From Microbacterium lemovicicum (GTDB lineage Bacteria > Actinomycetota > Actinomycetes > Actinomycetales > Microbacteriaceae), in the NCBI RefSeq assembly GCF_003991875.1, contig NZ_CP031423.1:1736001-1800000 (forward strand): DNA of 64,000 nt. Direction: 5' to 3'. Position numbers and translations under genes: made by a program. Each line of letters starts with the position of its first letter. Positions within the stretch are counted from its first letter, which is position 1. The notes below the pieces were generated by a model that did no database searches, had not been told where the DNA came from, and worked only from the letters and a program-made list of their open reading frames with translations. Positions 18,638 through 28,092 of the stretch are shown piece after piece.

Positions 18638-18793
18638 GGGATCCTTTGCGTGACGCATCGGGAGACGAGATGCGCAGGGATAAGCGTCGCACATCCCCGT
18701 GCCGTCGACGCGCGGAGACGCGGCGATTCCGGCGCCGTCCGCGTCCGGCGCGCGGAGGACGGATCAGGCGGCCGTCCGTGCGCCCGGGAACGC

Positions 18794-18826
18794 CGACGGC
18801 CCCGGAACGAGGTTCCGGGGCCGTCG
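18794..18826 (-). terminator. 15-bp hairpin after rplS
   Basis: Perfect arms (18794-18808 and 18812-18826; core GACGGCCCCGGAAC) with a 3-base loop lie 15 bases past the rplS stop on the minus strand. There is no T-run, as is common for GC-rich actinobacterial terminators, so termination here is probable rather than certain. Confidence 0.6.
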
Positions 18827-18840
18827 GGGAAGAGCTCGAC

Positions 18841-19188
18841 TCAGCGGTCGCGCTTCTCCTTGATCTTGGCCTTCTTGCCGCGCAGGTTGCGGAGGTAGTA
18901 GAGCTTCGCGCGACGCACGTCACCGCGGGTGACGACCTCGATGTGGTCGATCACCGGGGAGTGCACCGGGAAGGTGCGCTCGACGCCCACCTGGAAGCTG
19001 ATCTTGCGGACCGTGAAGGTCTCGCGAACGCCGTCGCCGGAGCGGCCGATGACGATGCCCTGGAAGACCTGGACACGGGAGCGGTTGCCCTCCGTGATGT
19101 TGACGTGCACCTTCACGTTGTCGCCGGGGGCGAAGGCGGGGATGTCGGAGCGCAGTGAGGCTGCGTCGACGACGTCGAGGATCTGCAT
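18841..19188 (-). CDS. rplS: 50S ribosomal protein L19
   Basis: A 115-residue L19 with the conserved [58 protein letters not shown] and a C-terminal [21 protein letters not shown]. It is located at the 30S-50S interface. AGAGAAACGATC precedes the ATG. The 178-base upstream region on the minus strand holds the promoter; TAGAAT at 19228-19233 is one -10 candidate but has no convincing -35. Normally rplS follows trmD; here map and a membrane protein gene lie between. Confidence 0.97.
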   Translation of the reverse strand: MQILDVVDAASLRSDIPAFAPGDNVKVHVNITEGNRSRVQVFQGIVIGRSGDGVRETFTVRKISFQVGVERTFPVHSPVIDHIEVVTRGDVRRAKLYYLRNLRGKKAKIKEKRDR

Positions 19189-19366
19189 GATCGTTTCTCT
19201 CTGCGGCCGCCACAGGTCGACCGCGGGATTCTAAGGAAAAGGATGTCGTGTACCCGAGACCGACCACGTCCGAGACGATGGTGGGGTTCCCCTGAGGCAG
19301 AACCTTTCAGGCACGAACGCCCATTCTGTCACGGATGGCGGTGGCGGCCAAAACCGCCTGCGGCTC

Positions 19367-19900
19367 TCAGCGGCCGTTGCCCGGGTGCGGGTGGCCGGTC
19401 TGCGGGCCGCCGCCCTCGCTGAGGACGATCACCTCGGCATGCTGGCGCGCGCGGTCGCGCACCCGGTCCTCGTTCTGAGGCGGCAGGTAGGCCATGCCCT
19501 CGGCCGTCCGGAGGTAGGCGACCGTCGCGCCACGGGTCTCGCGCCAGAGCTGCCACAGCTGCAGCCAGAACAGACCGAGCCCGACGAGCACGGTCAGGAT
19601 CATGACGGGCAGCCACCAGGCGGCGGAGAAGAACCCCAGCGACACGGTGAGTGCGTGCCACACCCCGAAGCCGAGGACATCCCACCAGGACACCGCGCGT
19701 TCCGCCCGGACCGTGCCGCGCGCCCGCACGAGGAGCCCGAGCGCCAGCTGACCGAGGAACACGGACGGGATCGCGACGAAGAGCACCCACGCGAAGGCCC
19801 AGCCGCCCGCGTTGAACACGCCCCAGCCGATCAGCAGCCAGAGGGGCAGCACGACGGCCGCGGGGAGGAGCCAGCTGTAGAAGGCACGTCGGAGCCACAT
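19367..19900 (-). CDS. Small multi-pass membrane protein, function unknown
   Basis: A 177-residue protein with four clear hydrophobic segments: residues ~8-32, 36-58, ~75-97 and ~98-117. A cytoplasmic-type C-terminus rich in Arg/Glu/Gly and ending HPHPGNGR follows. The Trp-rich helices (FFSAAWWLPVMILTVLVGLGLFWLQLWQLW) are distinctive. I do not recognise the family. It sits alone between map (divergent) and rplS. Confidence 0.75.
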   Translation of the reverse strand: MWLRRAFYSWLLPAAVVLPLWLLIGWGVFNAGGWAFAWVLFVAIPSVFLGQLALGLLVRARGTVRAERAVSWWDVLGFGVWHALTVSLGFFSAAWWLPVMILTVLVGLGLFWLQLWQLWRETRGATVAYLRTAEGMAYLPPQNEDRVRDRARQHAEVIVLSEGGGPQTGHPHPGNGR

Positions 19901-20026
19901 GCCTCCAGGCTAACGATCGGGTCGGTCCCGTGACCGGATCCCGGGGATCTTCACAGACGGTCGAGGGGTCTCCGTGATCGCGCCGCGGGTCGATCAGACA
20001 CAATGGAGGAGAACGAGAGGACGAGG

Positions 20027-20809
20027 ATGATCGAGCTGCGCACCCCTGCCGAGATCGAGGCGATGAAGCCCGCCGGACGCTTCGTCGCCGAGACCCTGGC
20101 GACGCTCCGCGACGAGACGAAGGTGGGCACCAACCTGCTGAGCATCGATCGCCGCGCGCACGATCTCATCCGTCGGGCGGGTGCCGAGTCGTGCTACATC
20201 GACTACCACCCCTCGTTCGGCGCAAGCCCGTTCGGGAAGGTGATCTGCACGTCCATCAACGACGCGGTGCTTCACGGTCTCCCCCACGACTACGACCTGC
20301 GCGACGGCGACCTGGTCACGCTCGACTTCGCCGTCGCCGTCGACGGCTGGGTGGCCGATTCCGCGGTCTCGTTCGTCGTCGGCACGCCGCGCGACGAGGA
20401 TCTCGCCCTCATCGACACGAGCGAGCGGGCGCTGGATGCTGCGATCCAGGCCGCCGTGGTCGGCAACCGCATCGGCGACATCTCCGCCGCGGTGGCCGCC
20501 GTGGCGCACGGCGACGGCTACTCGGTCAACACCGACTTCGGCGGTCATGGCGTGGGGCGCACCATGCACGGCGACCCGCACGTTCCGAACGACGGCAAGC
20601 CGGGCCGTGGGTATCCGCTGCGCGACGGCCTGGTGCTCGCGCTCGAGCCCTGGTTCCTCGCCCACACGGACGAGCTGATCACCGACCCCGACGGCTGGAC
20701 CCTCCGCAGCGCCGACGGATCGCGCGGCTCGCACTCGGAGCACACGGTCGCGATCACCGCGGGCGGCCCCGTGATCCTCACGGACCGCTCGTTCCTCGGC
20801 GTCGGCTGA
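20027..20809 (+). CDS. map: Methionine aminopeptidase
   Basis: I chose the ATG at 20027 (MIELRTPAEIEAMKPAGRF, 260 residues) because GGAGGAGAACGAGAGG lies just upstream; an ATG at 20003 lies within that ribosome site. The metal ligands of the type I family are present: Asp in TLDFAVAVDG, Asp in ADSAVSF, His in GHGVGRTMHG, Glu in LALEPW and Glu in HSEHTVAIT. It removes the initiator Met from nascent proteins. It lies on the plus strand facing trmD. This is not the usual secY-adk-map location, so it is probably one of two or more map copies. Confidence 0.92.
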   Translation: MIELRTPAEIEAMKPAGRFVAETLATLRDETKVGTNLLSIDRRAHDLIRRAGAESCYIDYHPSFGASPFGKVICTSINDAVLHGLPHDYDLRDGDLVTLDFAVAVDGWVADSAVSFVVGTPRDEDLALIDTSERALDAAIQAAVVGNRIGDISAAVAAVAHGDGYSVNTDFGGHGVGRTMHGDPHVPNDGKPGRGYPLRDGLVLALEPWFLAHTDELITDPDGWTLRSADGSRGSHSEHTVAITAGGPVILTDRSFLGVG

Positions 20810-20840
20810 TTCCCCGGTCCGACTCGGAGGAGCGCTGGCC

Positions 20841-21563
20841 TCAGTCCGGCAGGAGGTCGGGCCGGCGCTCGCGCGTGCGCTGCACCTGCTGCTCGCGCCG
20901 CCACGCGGCGATTGCGCCGTGGTTGCCGCTCAGCAGGACCGGCGGCACCTCGAGGCCGCGCCAGACGGCCGGCTTCGTGTACGAGGGGTACTCGAGGAGT
21001 CCGTCTTCGTGCGACTCCTCCACCAGGCTTGCGGGATTGCCGACGACACCGGGGATGAGGCGCCCCACCGCTTCGATCATGGCCATCGCGGCCACCTCAC
21101 CGCCGTTGAGCACGTAGTCGCCGAGGCTGATCGCCCGCACGCGTCCGCGGCTCGCGGCGTGCGTGTAGACACGCTCGTCGATCCCCTCATAGCGCCCGCA
21201 CGCGAAGACGAGGTGCGGCTCCTCCGAGAGCTCGCGGGCCGTCGCCTGGGTGAAGCGCTCGCCTGCGGGTGACGGGAAGATGATGACGGGCTCGGATGCC
21301 GCGTCTTCGGCGATCGCGTCGATCGCCTGCGCCCACGGCTCGGCCTTCATGACCATCCCCGCACCGCCGCCGTAGGGCGTGTCGTCCACCGTGCGGTGGC
21401 GGTCGGTCGTCCAGTCCCGGAGGTCGTGTACGCGCACGTCGAGCAGACCCGCGACGCGGGCGCGACCGAGCAGCGAGACCTCGAGGACGTCGAAGAAGCC
21501 CGGGAAGATCGAGACGACGTCTATGCGGTGCGCTGAGCGAGCGGAGTCAGCCGAAGTGCGCAC
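20841..21563 (-). CDS. trmD: tRNA (guanine-37-N1)-methyltransferase
   Basis: A 240-residue SPOUT-fold enzyme that makes m1G37 in tRNAs and so prevents frameshifting. It has the trefoil-knot motifs [41 protein letters not shown] and [28 protein letters not shown]. The GTG start one base after the rimM stop indicates coupling. A few N-terminal residues (about 15) before RIDVVSIFP are extra compared with typical TrmD and could be trimmed. Confidence 0.95.
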   Translation of the reverse strand: MRTSADSARSAHRIDVVSIFPGFFDVLEVSLLGRARVAGLLDVRVHDLRDWTTDRHRTVDDTPYGGGAGMVMKAEPWAQAIDAIAEDAASEPVIIFPSPAGERFTQATARELSEEPHLVFACGRYEGIDERVYTHAASRGRVRAISLGDYVLNGGEVAAMAMIEAVGRLIPGVVGNPASLVEESHEDGLLEYPSYTKPAVWRGLEVPPVLLSGNHGAIAAWRREQQVQRTRERRPDLLPD

Positions 21564-21564
21564 G

Positions 21565-22278
21565 TCAGCGCCCGGCGGTGTCCGCGTCGTCGCTGTCGTC
21601 CGTCACGGAGTGATCGTCCGTCGCGGAGTCATCGTCTACGGCGGATTCGTCGTCCGTGTCCGACTCGTCGGCTGCGTCAGCCGCGTCAGCGTCGTCGGAG
21701 GAGACGGACGGAGCATCCTTCTCTTCGCCCTCGAGCGCCTCGAAGAGCCCGGCGGGAGGGGTGACGACGACGCGTCCGGCCTCGATGTCGACCTCGGGCA
21801 CGATGGCCTTCACGAACGGGACGAGGATCTCCTCGTCGCCCACGCGAACGGCGAGCAGATCCTGCGCGGGGAAGTGGTCCACGCGCGCCACGGTGCCGAC
21901 GACCTCGCCGTCGCGGACCACGTCGAGTCCCACGAGCTGGTGGTCGTACCAGGCGTCGTCCTCCGGGACGGACGCCTCGGAGTCCTCGTCAATCCAGAGA
22001 ATCGCCTTGACGAGCTCTTCGGCGGCGGAGCGGTCGTCCACGCCTTCGAAGAACGCGACGGGGTGGCTGTTCATCCACCGGAACTCGCGGACGGTGAGCG
22101 GTCGGCCGTGCCACGGAGAGGACTCGGGAACCTGAAGGGTGAACGTCGCCCCGGTGGCGAAACGCCGGTCGGGCTCGTCGGTGTAGAGCTCGATCTTGAG
22201 GGCGCCCTTGAGCCCGTGGGCCTTCACGAGGCGACCCACGCGGAGCTGTGTGCGGGAGGGTTTGGCCACGTCAGTCAT
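21565..22278 (-). CDS. rimM: Ribosome maturation factor RimM with long acidic tail
   Basis: A 237-residue protein. The first ~170 residues are RimM: the N-terminal [28 protein letters not shown] and the PRC-barrel with [17 protein letters not shown] and [23 protein letters not shown]. RimM assists assembly of the 30S head. The last ~60 residues are an Asp/Ser/Thr low-complexity tail ([27 protein letters not shown]), longer than is usual for the family. It overlaps khpA by 8 bases upstream. Confidence 0.93.
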   Translation of the reverse strand: MTDVAKPSRTQLRVGRLVKAHGLKGALKIELYTDEPDRRFATGATFTLQVPESSPWHGRPLTVREFRWMNSHPVAFFEGVDDRSAAEELVKAILWIDEDSEASVPEDDAWYDHQLVGLDVVRDGEVVGTVARVDHFPAQDLLAVRVGDEEILVPFVKAIVPEVDIEAGRVVVTPPAGLFEALEGEEKDAPSVSSDDADAADAADESDTDDESAVDDDSATDDHSVTDDSDDADTAGR

Positions 22279-22501
22279 CGGCGACGTCGACGCGCACGCG
22301 GCGTCCGTCGGCCAGAGCAGTGACGACGGTGCGCAGGGCCTTGGCCGTGCGTCCGCCGCGCCCGATCACGCGACCCCGGTCATCGGGGTGCACGCGCACC
22401 TCGAGGACGTCGCCGCGAGGCGACGTCGAGGAGCGGATGGTGACGTCGTCCGGGTGATCCACGATCCCCTTGACGACGTGCTCGAGCGCGGCGGCCAGCA
22501 A
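22271..22501 (-). CDS. khpA: KH-domain RNA-binding protein KhpA
   Basis: A 76-residue single KH domain. The GxxG loop reads GRVIGRGGRTAKALRTVV near residues 43-60, flanked by VRVHPDD and RVDVADD strands. KhpA, often with KhpB, binds RNA globally and affects cell length in Gram-positives. Its place between rpsP and rimM is the standard one. It lies 4 bases after rpsP and overlaps rimM. Confidence 0.93.
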   Translation of the reverse strand: MLAAALEHVVKGIVDHPDDVTIRSSTSPRGDVLEVRVHPDDRGRVIGRGGRTAKALRTVVTALADGRRVRVDVADD

Positions 22502-22505
22502 CGGT

Positions 22506-22916
22506 CTACTCGGAGTCGGTCGCGTCGGCGGCCGGCTCGGCGGACTCGACCGGCGCGGCCGGCTTCTCCGCCTTGGGCTTCACGACGGACTTCTTGGACG
22601 CGTCGACCTCGAAGGCGGCCTTGGGCTCCTTGACGCGGACCGTCGAGACGGCGTCCTTGTCACCCTTGAACTTGCCCCAGTCGCCCGTGAGCTTCAGCAG
22701 CGCAGCGACCTGCTCGGTCGGCTGGGCGCCGACGGAGAGCCAGTACTGCGCGCGGTCGGAGTCGACCTCGATGAACGAGGGCTCCTCGGTGGGGTGGTAC
22801 TTGCCGATCTCCTCGATGACACGACCATCGCGCTTGGTGCGCGAGTCGGCGACGACGATGCGGTAGTACGGCGCACGGATCTTGCCCATGCGCTTGAGGC
22901 GGATCTTGACAGCCAC
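22506..22916 (-). CDS. rpsP: 30S ribosomal protein S16
   Basis: The GTG at 22916 has AGGAG upstream and gives [26 protein letters not shown], the S16 N-terminus; the longer frame upstream is not coding. The 136-residue product has the conserved [30 protein letters not shown] and an Ala/Lys/Pro-rich tail of about 45 residues typical of actinobacterial S16. It is the first gene of the rpsP-khpA-rimM-trmD operon. Confidence 0.96.
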   Translation of the reverse strand: MAVKIRLKRMGKIRAPYYRIVVADSRTKRDGRVIEEIGKYHPTEEPSFIEVDSDRAQYWLSVGAQPTEQVAALLKLTGDWGKFKGDKDAVSTVRVKEPKAAFEVDASKKSVVKPKAEKPAAPVESAEPAADATDSE

Positions 22917-23011
22917 GATTCTCCTGAATTGTGTGAAGTGGATCGAACCGGACGCCTGGAGAGTGGGGTGCACACCCGGCGGAAGCTCTGAAAGGGTGGT
23001 CGCGATGCTGG

Positions 23012-23044
23012 ATAGAGGGTCGAGCATCACGTCCGACCCTCTAT
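23012..23044. repeat. 11-bp perfect inverted repeat upstream of rpsP
   Basis: ATAGAGGGTCG (23012-23022) and CGACCCTCTAT (23034-23044) are separated by 11 bases. It is about 100 bases upstream of the rpsP start and 90 upstream of the divergent ligase gene. It could be an RNA hairpin in the rpsP leader, a dyad operator, or both; AT content is higher here than around it, as expected of a promoter. Confidence 0.55.
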
Positions 23045-23135
23045 TCTGCCAGACCGATCGGGGTTTCGCGGACACCTCCGCCGCCGTGCCGTGCCGCCCG
23101 CGCCCTCGCGGGCGCCCGCATGCCACACTGTCCCC

Positions 23136-24299
23136 ATGACGGAGCCCTTCGCCCCCTCGTCCCGATCATCCGTCGGGCTGGAGTGGGAGATCATGCTGGC
23201 CGACGGCGAGACGGGCGACCTCGTGCCCCGCGCTCCCGAGGTGCTCGCCGGCATCGAGGACGCCAGCGCACTCGAGCGCTACACGGTCACCGGCGAGCTG
23301 CTCACGAACACGGTCGAGGTCACCAGCGGCATCGGCGACACCGTCGCGGCGGCCGTCGACGACGTGGCCGACGCGATCGCGGCCGTACGGTCGGTGAGCG
23401 ATCCGCTGGGCATCGAGCTCCTCTGCGCCGGCAGCCACCCGTTCGCGCAGTGGTACGACCAGCGGATCACCGACAAGACGAGGTACCACACGCTCATCGA
23501 GCGCACCCAGTGGTGGGGGCGCAACATGATGATCTGGGGCATCCACGTGCACGTCGGGGTGGACGACGTGAAGAAGGTCTTCCCGATCATCAACGCCCTG
23601 GCGATCTACCTCCCGCACCTGCAGGCGCTTTCGGCGTCGAGCCCGTTCTGGGCCGGAGAGCGCACCGGCTACGCCTCCAACCGGGCCCTGGTCTTCCAGC
23701 AGCTGCCGACCGCCGGCCTGCCCTGGCCGCTCCAGGACTGGGCCCAGTTCGAGTCGTACCTCGACGACATGGTGGCGACGGGGGTCATCGCCGACGCGAC
23801 CGAGGTGCGGTGGGACATCCGCCCGGCGCCGCGCTGGGGCACCATCGAAGTGCGCGCCTGCGACGGCATGTCGACGCTTCCGGAGCTCGCGGCCGTGGCA
23901 TCCCTCGTGCAGGTGCTCGTCGAGCACTTCTCCCGCCGGCTCGACGAGGGCCGCACCCTCCCGACCATCCCGCCCTGGTTCGTCCGGGAGAACAAATGGC
24001 GTGCCGCCCGCTACGGGCTGGACGCACGCGTCATCGTCGACGCCGACGGCACGCAGCGCGATGTGGTCTCGCATCTCCGCGAGACGATGGAGGAGGTCGC
24101 CGACATCGCCGTCGACCTCAAGTGCGCGCGCGAGTTCGGCGGGCTCGAGACGATCCTCAGCCAGGGTGCGAGCTCCACCCGCCAGACGCTCATCGCCGAC
24201 GCGGCGGACGGCGATCTGCGCGAGGTCGTGCACCATCTGATCCGCGAGTTCCGCGCCGGCCCGACGCTTCGCGAGCACCTCGCGTCGCTGGGTCACTGA
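23136..24299 (+). CDS. GCS2-family glutamate-cysteine ligase-like (carboxylate-amine ligase, YbdK type)
   Basis: I chose the ATG at 23136 ([21 protein letters not shown], 387 residues). The fold is recognised from SVGLEWEIM at the N-terminus, [37 protein letters not shown], the central [32 protein letters not shown], and [31 protein letters not shown]. YbdK-type enzymes join glutamate to cysteine weakly; in actinobacteria, which use mycothiol or ergothioneine, the true product is uncertain. It is cytoplasmic. It is divergent from rpsP and has no obvious operon partner other than the SGNH gene 90 bases on. Confidence 0.88.
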   Translation: MTEPFAPSSRSSVGLEWEIMLADGETGDLVPRAPEVLAGIEDASALERYTVTGELLTNTVEVTSGIGDTVAAAVDDVADAIAAVRSVSDPLGIELLCAGSHPFAQWYDQRITDKTRYHTLIERTQWWGRNMMIWGIHVHVGVDDVKKVFPIINALAIYLPHLQALSASSPFWAGERTGYASNRALVFQQLPTAGLPWPLQDWAQFESYLDDMVATGVIADATEVRWDIRPAPRWGTIEVRACDGMSTLPELAAVASLVQVLVEHFSRRLDEGRTLPTIPPWFVRENKWRAARYGLDARVIVDADGTQRDVVSHLRETMEEVADIAVDLKCAREFGGLETILSQGASSTRQTLIADAADGDLREVVHHLIREFRAGPTLREHLASLGH

Positions 24300-24389
24300 G
24301 AACGCCGCCCGAGCCGGCCACGGGTCGGGGAAGGCGCCCTCCTGCCCCTCGCCCGGGCACCTCACAGAACGCGGGCGTAGCGTGACCCC

Positions 24390-25172
24390 GTGCGTGCGCC
24401 GAGACCCTCTTCCCCGGTCGTGCGCCGCCTTCTCGCCCTGTCTGCGGTCGCTCTGGTGCTCACCACGGCCGGCTGCGCGGCGGAGCAGCCCTCGCGCGTC
24501 CTCCCGACGGCCGCCGCGCCCTCGACGTCTGGGACCTCCGTGCTCGGCGGCGTGGACGCCGGCCAAACTGAGGCCGACGAAGGAGCCTACGCCGGTACGA
24601 CCGACGACGTCGACGGTGGCGTCATCGTGACGATCGGCGACTCGATCATGGCGGGGTACGGTCTCGACCCCGACGAGGCGTGGCCCGCGCTCATGGGCGA
24701 TTCCACGGGACGCGACGTGGTCAACATCAGCTGCAGCGGCGCCGGCTTCGTGGCCGTGGGCGACTGCGACACCGACTTCGCCGGGCTCATCGAGGAGGCG
24801 GCGGCGCAGCATCCGTCCCTGATCATCGTGCAGTCCTCCGATAACGACGCCGACGAGGACGCCGACGATCTGGACACCGCGACGATGGACGTGGTCACCG
24901 CGCTGCACGACGCGGCGCCGGACGCGCGCATCGTGGGGCTCAGCACGCTGTGGAACCCGTCGTGGGACGCGCCCGACGCGATCGCGTGGAGCTCCGACGC
25001 GCTGCAGGAGGCGGTGGAGGCCGTCGGCGGCCGATTCGTCGACATCGGGCAGCCGCTGCACGGTCGCGCCGACCTGCTCCAGTGGGACGAGGAGCACCCG
25101 AACGCCGCCGGTCAGCGCGAGCTGCGCGCCACCGTGCTGTCCGCCCTCGCGGAAGCGGACATCGCGCTCTGA
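24390..25172 (+). CDS. SGNH/GDSL-hydrolase lipoprotein
   Basis: A 260-residue protein. The signal ends in the lipobox TTAGC (Cys near residue 28), then a low-complexity linker leads to the SGNH domain at about residue 75. Block I reads IGDSIMAGYGL (nucleophile Ser), block II has GAGF, block III is SSDNDAD (the Asn), and block V is DEEHPNAAG (Asp and His). It should act on esters at the outer surface, such as acetylated wall polymers. The GTG start lies 90 bases after the ligase gene. Confidence 0.88.
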   Translation: MRAPRPSSPVVRRLLALSAVALVLTTAGCAAEQPSRVLPTAAAPSTSGTSVLGGVDAGQTEADEGAYAGTTDDVDGGVIVTIGDSIMAGYGLDPDEAWPALMGDSTGRDVVNISCSGAGFVAVGDCDTDFAGLIEEAAAQHPSLIIVQSSDNDADEDADDLDTATMDVVTALHDAAPDARIVGLSTLWNPSWDAPDAIAWSSDALQEAVEAVGGRFVDIGQPLHGRADLLQWDEEHPNAAGQRELRATVLSALAEADIAL

Positions 25173-25181
25173 GCGGAGGGC

Positions 25182-26741
25182 TCAGCCCTTGCCGAGCAGC
25201 TTCTGAAGCTCCGCGAGGTCGGCTTCGGTCGGCTGCTTCGAGCCGCCCAGGCCGAAGCCCGATCCGGTTGGCGACGCCGGCGCCGCGGCCGCGATGCCCG
25301 CGTTCTCCGCGGCGCGCTTCGCCGGGTTGCCCGAGCGGGAGCCGCTCACGCTCTTCTGCGACCGTCCGCGCTTGGCGGAGGCCCCCGGGCGTCCGGCACC
25401 GGGCACGGGGCCCATTCCGGGGATGTTGGGCACGCCGCCGCGCGCGACGGTCTTCATCATCTTGGCGGCCTGCTCGAAGCGGTTGACGAGGGCGTTCACG
25501 TCGGTGACGGTCATGCCCGAGCCGCGGGCGATGCGCAGGCGCCGCGAGCCGTTCAGCACCTTCGGGTTGCGCCGCTCCCCCGGGGTCATCGAGCGGATGA
25601 TCGCCTCGGTGCGGTCGATCTCCTTCTCGTCGAAGTCGTCGAGCTGCTGCTTCATCTGGCCCATGCCCGGCAGCATGCCGAGCATCTTCTTCATCGAGCC
25701 CATCTTCTTGAGCTGCTGCATCTGCTCGAGGAAGTCCTCCAGCGTGAAGCTCTCGGTCGCGAGCTTCTCCGCCATCTTCAGCGCCTCGGCCTCGTCGAAG
25801 GCGCCCTGTGCCTGCTCGATGAGGGTGAGGATGTCGCCGAGGTCGAGGATGCGCGACGCCATGCGGTCGGGGTGGAAGGCTTCGAGGTCGTCCAGCCCCT
25901 CGCCCGTCGAGGCGAAGACGATCGGACGCCCGGTGACCGACGCCACCGACAGCGCGGCGCCACCGCGGGCGTCGCCGTCGAGCTTGCTGAGCACGACGCC
26001 GGTGAAGTCCACGCCGTCCTGGAAGGCCTTGGCCGTGTTGACGGCGTCCTGGCCGATCATCGCGTCGATGACGAACAGCACCTCGTCGGGATCGACCGCG
26101 CGCCGGATGTCGGCGGCCTGCTTCATGAGGTCGGCGTCGACGCCGAGGCGTCCGGCGGTGTCGATGATGACGACGTCGTGCTGCTGACGGCGAGCCACCT
26201 CGACGCCGTCGCGCGCCACCTGCACGGGGTTGCCGATGCCGTTGCCGGGCTGCGGCGCGTAGACCGCGGCGCCGGCCTGACCGGCGACGACCTGCAGCTG
26301 GTTGACGGCGTTCGGACGCTGGAGGTCGGCGGCGACGAGGAGCGGGGTGTGACCGTCCTTCTCGAGCATCTTCGCGAGCTTGCCGGCGAAGGTCGTCTTC
26401 CCCGAGCCCTGCAGGCCCGCGAGCATGATGACCGTCGGCGGGTTCTTGGCGAACTGCAGACGGCGCTGCTGGCCGCCGAGGATCGCGATGAGCTCCTCGT
26501 TGACGATCTGCACGACCTGCTGCGCGGGGTTCAGCGCGCGGTTGACCTCGTCGCCGAGCGCGCGCTCGCGCACCTTCGCCGTGAACTCCTTCACCACCAC
26601 GAGCGCCACGTCGGCGTCGAGGAGGGCGCGCCGGATCTCGCGGACGGTTCCGTCGACGTCCGCGGGCGTCAGCTTGCCCTTGGTGCGGAGGTTGCGGAAG
26701 GTCTCGGTGAGCCGGTCGGAGAGGGTGCCGAAAGTCGCCAT
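25182..26741 (-). CDS. ffh: Signal recognition particle protein Ffh
   Basis: A 519-residue SRP54 GTPase. N domain residues 1-85; G domain with GLQGSGKTTFAGKLA (P-loop near residue 108), DTAGRLGVD, TKLDGDARGGAALS-type G4/closing loop (here VLSKLDGDARGGAALSV) and TGEGLDDLEAFHPDRMASRILDLGD. The Met-rich M domain follows (MQQLKKMGSMKKMLGMLPGMGQM) and binds 4.5S RNA and signal peptides. The C-terminus carries a Gly/Pro/Ser-rich tail of ~90 residues. It converges with the SGNH gene with a 9-base gap. Confidence 0.97.
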   Translation of the reverse strand: MATFGTLSDRLTETFRNLRTKGKLTPADVDGTVREIRRALLDADVALVVVKEFTAKVRERALGDEVNRALNPAQQVVQIVNEELIAILGGQQRRLQFAKNPPTVIMLAGLQGSGKTTFAGKLAKMLEKDGHTPLLVAADLQRPNAVNQLQVVAGQAGAAVYAPQPGNGIGNPVQVARDGVEVARRQQHDVVIIDTAGRLGVDADLMKQAADIRRAVDPDEVLFVIDAMIGQDAVNTAKAFQDGVDFTGVVLSKLDGDARGGAALSVASVTGRPIVFASTGEGLDDLEAFHPDRMASRILDLGDILTLIEQAQGAFDEAEALKMAEKLATESFTLEDFLEQMQQLKKMGSMKKMLGMLPGMGQMKQQLDDFDEKEIDRTEAIIRSMTPGERRNPKVLNGSRRLRIARGSGMTVTDVNALVNRFEQAAKMMKTVARGGVPNIPGMGPVPGAGRPGASAKRGRSQKSVSGSRSGNPAKRAAENAGIAAAAPASPTGSGFGLGGSKQPTEADLAELQKLLGKG

Positions 26742-26788
26742 GATCCCTCGAGTTTACGGGAGCGGCGCGCGACCGCTCGCGTGCGGCG

Positions 26789-27373
26789 TCAGCCTGCCGC
26801 GGGGAGTGCGGCGACCTCGTCGACCGCCCGGGCCAGGACGCCCGCGAGAGGGGCCCGCCCCGGTCCGTCCAGCGCCCACCGCTCCACGGCCGCGAGCACC
26901 GCCCCGCCGTAGGCCGCGCCGAGCACTTCGCTGCGGAGCGGAGCGGCCCCGCCGCGGCGCAGCCGCTCCGCGACCGACGCCGCGATGCGCGCGCGGCGGA
27001 GCGCCGCCTCGCGGCGCAGCTCGTCGACGATCCCCATCGCGTCGGCCTGCGCGATCGCGAGGGCGAGGCTGTCGGGCGCCAGGTCATCGCCCGCGGAGAG
27101 CACCAGGGAGCGGACGGATGCCGCAGCATCCGCCCCCTCGTCGTCTCCGAGCTGCGCGGCGAGGCGGGTGATGCGCTCGTCGAGCCCCGACCAGAGCACA
27201 TCGCCCTTCGACGAGAAGTAGTTGAAGAAGCTCGACCGGCTCACGCCCGCCCGGGAGGTGATGTCGGCCACGGAGGTGGCGTCGTAGCCGCGCTCGAGGA
27301 ACAGCTCGCACGCCGCCTCGGCGAGCACCTCCCGCGAGGAGGCGCGCGGTCGTCCGATCGGTGCATCCGCCAC
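26789..27373 (-). CDS. TetR-family transcriptional regulator
   Basis: I chose the GTG at 27373 (VADAPIGRPRASSREVLAEAACELF, 194 residues) because AGGGTGG sits 7 bases upstream; frames extended to 27409 or 27430 have no ribosome site and would run into the dyad described next. The N-terminal HTH is clear: LFLERGYDATSVADITSRAGVSRSSFFNYFSSKGDVLW (residues ~23-62). The C-terminal ligand-binding half is helical and unlike named subfamilies. It is divergent from lipB-lipA, so it may regulate itself, lipB-lipA, or both. Confidence 0.88.
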   Translation of the reverse strand: MADAPIGRPRASSREVLAEAACELFLERGYDATSVADITSRAGVSRSSFFNYFSSKGDVLWSGLDERITRLAAQLGDDEGADAAASVRSLVLSAGDDLAPDSLALAIAQADAMGIVDELRREAALRRARIAASVAERLRRGGAAPLRSEVLGAAYGGAVLAAVERWALDGPGRAPLAGVLARAVDEVAALPAAG

Positions 27374-27414
27374 GACACCCACCCTGGCAGAGTCACCGCG
27401 GTGAGGCATGCGGC

Positions 27415-27433
27415 GTATTGTTGGACGCAATAC
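27415..27433. promoter_or_regulatory. Candidate TetR operator dyad
   Basis: GTATTG (27415-27420), 7 bases, then CAATAC (27428-27433) form a perfect 6-bp dyad with odd spacing. It is 42 bases upstream of the regulator's chosen start and 20 bases upstream of lipB, an ideal place to control both genes. The AT-rich half-sites stand out in a 70% GC background. Confidence 0.55.
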
Positions 27434-27453
27434 AGAAAGAAGCGGAGTCGCTC

Positions 27454-28092
27454 ATGCTGGACGTTGTCGACGCAGGTCTCGCACCCGGCACGGTGCCCTA
27501 TGCCGAGGGGTGGGCGCTGCAGCGGCGCATCCACGGCGAGGTGGTGAGCGGGGAGCGCCCCGACACCCTGATCCTCCTCGAGCACGACCCGGTCTACACC
27601 GCCGGCCGGCGGACGGAGCCGCACGAGCGGCCGACCGACGGCACGCCGGTGATCGACGTCGACCGCGGCGGCAAGATCACGTGGCACGGACCGGGACAGC
27701 TGGTCGGCTATCCGATCGTGCGTCTGCCGCAGCCCGTCGACGTGGTCGCGCACGTCCGCCGCATCGAACGGCTCCTCATCGAGGCGCTGCGCCGGCACGG
27801 CGTCGACGGCCATCAGGTCGAAGGCCGCAGCGGCGTCTGGGTGCGGCGACCGCTGTCGGTCGACAAGGTCGCGGCCATCGGGGTCCGCGTCGAGCGCGAC
27901 GTCACCATGCACGGATTCGCGGTCAACTGCGACAACACCCTCGCCAGCTTCCGCGGCATCATCCCGTGCGGCATCACCGACGCCGGCGTGACGACCGTCA
28001 GCGAGGTGGTGGGACGCGACGTCTCCCCGCGCACCGTCTACGACGCGATCGTCGACGTCTTCCGGGCCGAGTACGCGGGGGTCGCGGCGTGA
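27454..28092 (+). CDS. lipB: Lipoyl(octanoyl) transferase
   Basis: I chose the ATG at 27454 ([20 protein letters not shown], 212 residues), with GCGGAG 6 bases upstream; the longer open frame contains the promoter region. Motifs are [27 protein letters not shown] with [12 protein letters not shown] (catalytic Lys), and the acyl-accepting Cys in GIIPCGI. LipB moves octanoyl from acyl carrier protein to the E2 and H proteins. It overlaps lipA by 4 bases. Confidence 0.95.
   Translation: MLDVVDAGLAPGTVPYAEGWALQRRIHGEVVSGERPDTLILLEHDPVYTAGRRTEPHERPTDGTPVIDVDRGGKITWHGPGQLVGYPIVRLPQPVDVVAHVRRIERLLIEALRRHGVDGHQVEGRSGVWVRRPLSVDKVAAIGVRVERDVTMHGFAVNCDNTLASFRGIIPCGITDAGVTTVSEVVGRDVSPRTVYDAIVDVFRAEYAGVAA

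Noticed and set aside
19228..19233. TAGAAT as an rplS -10 element
   Set aside because: No -35 hexamer at 16-18 bases, so it was mentioned with rplS but not listed as a promoter.
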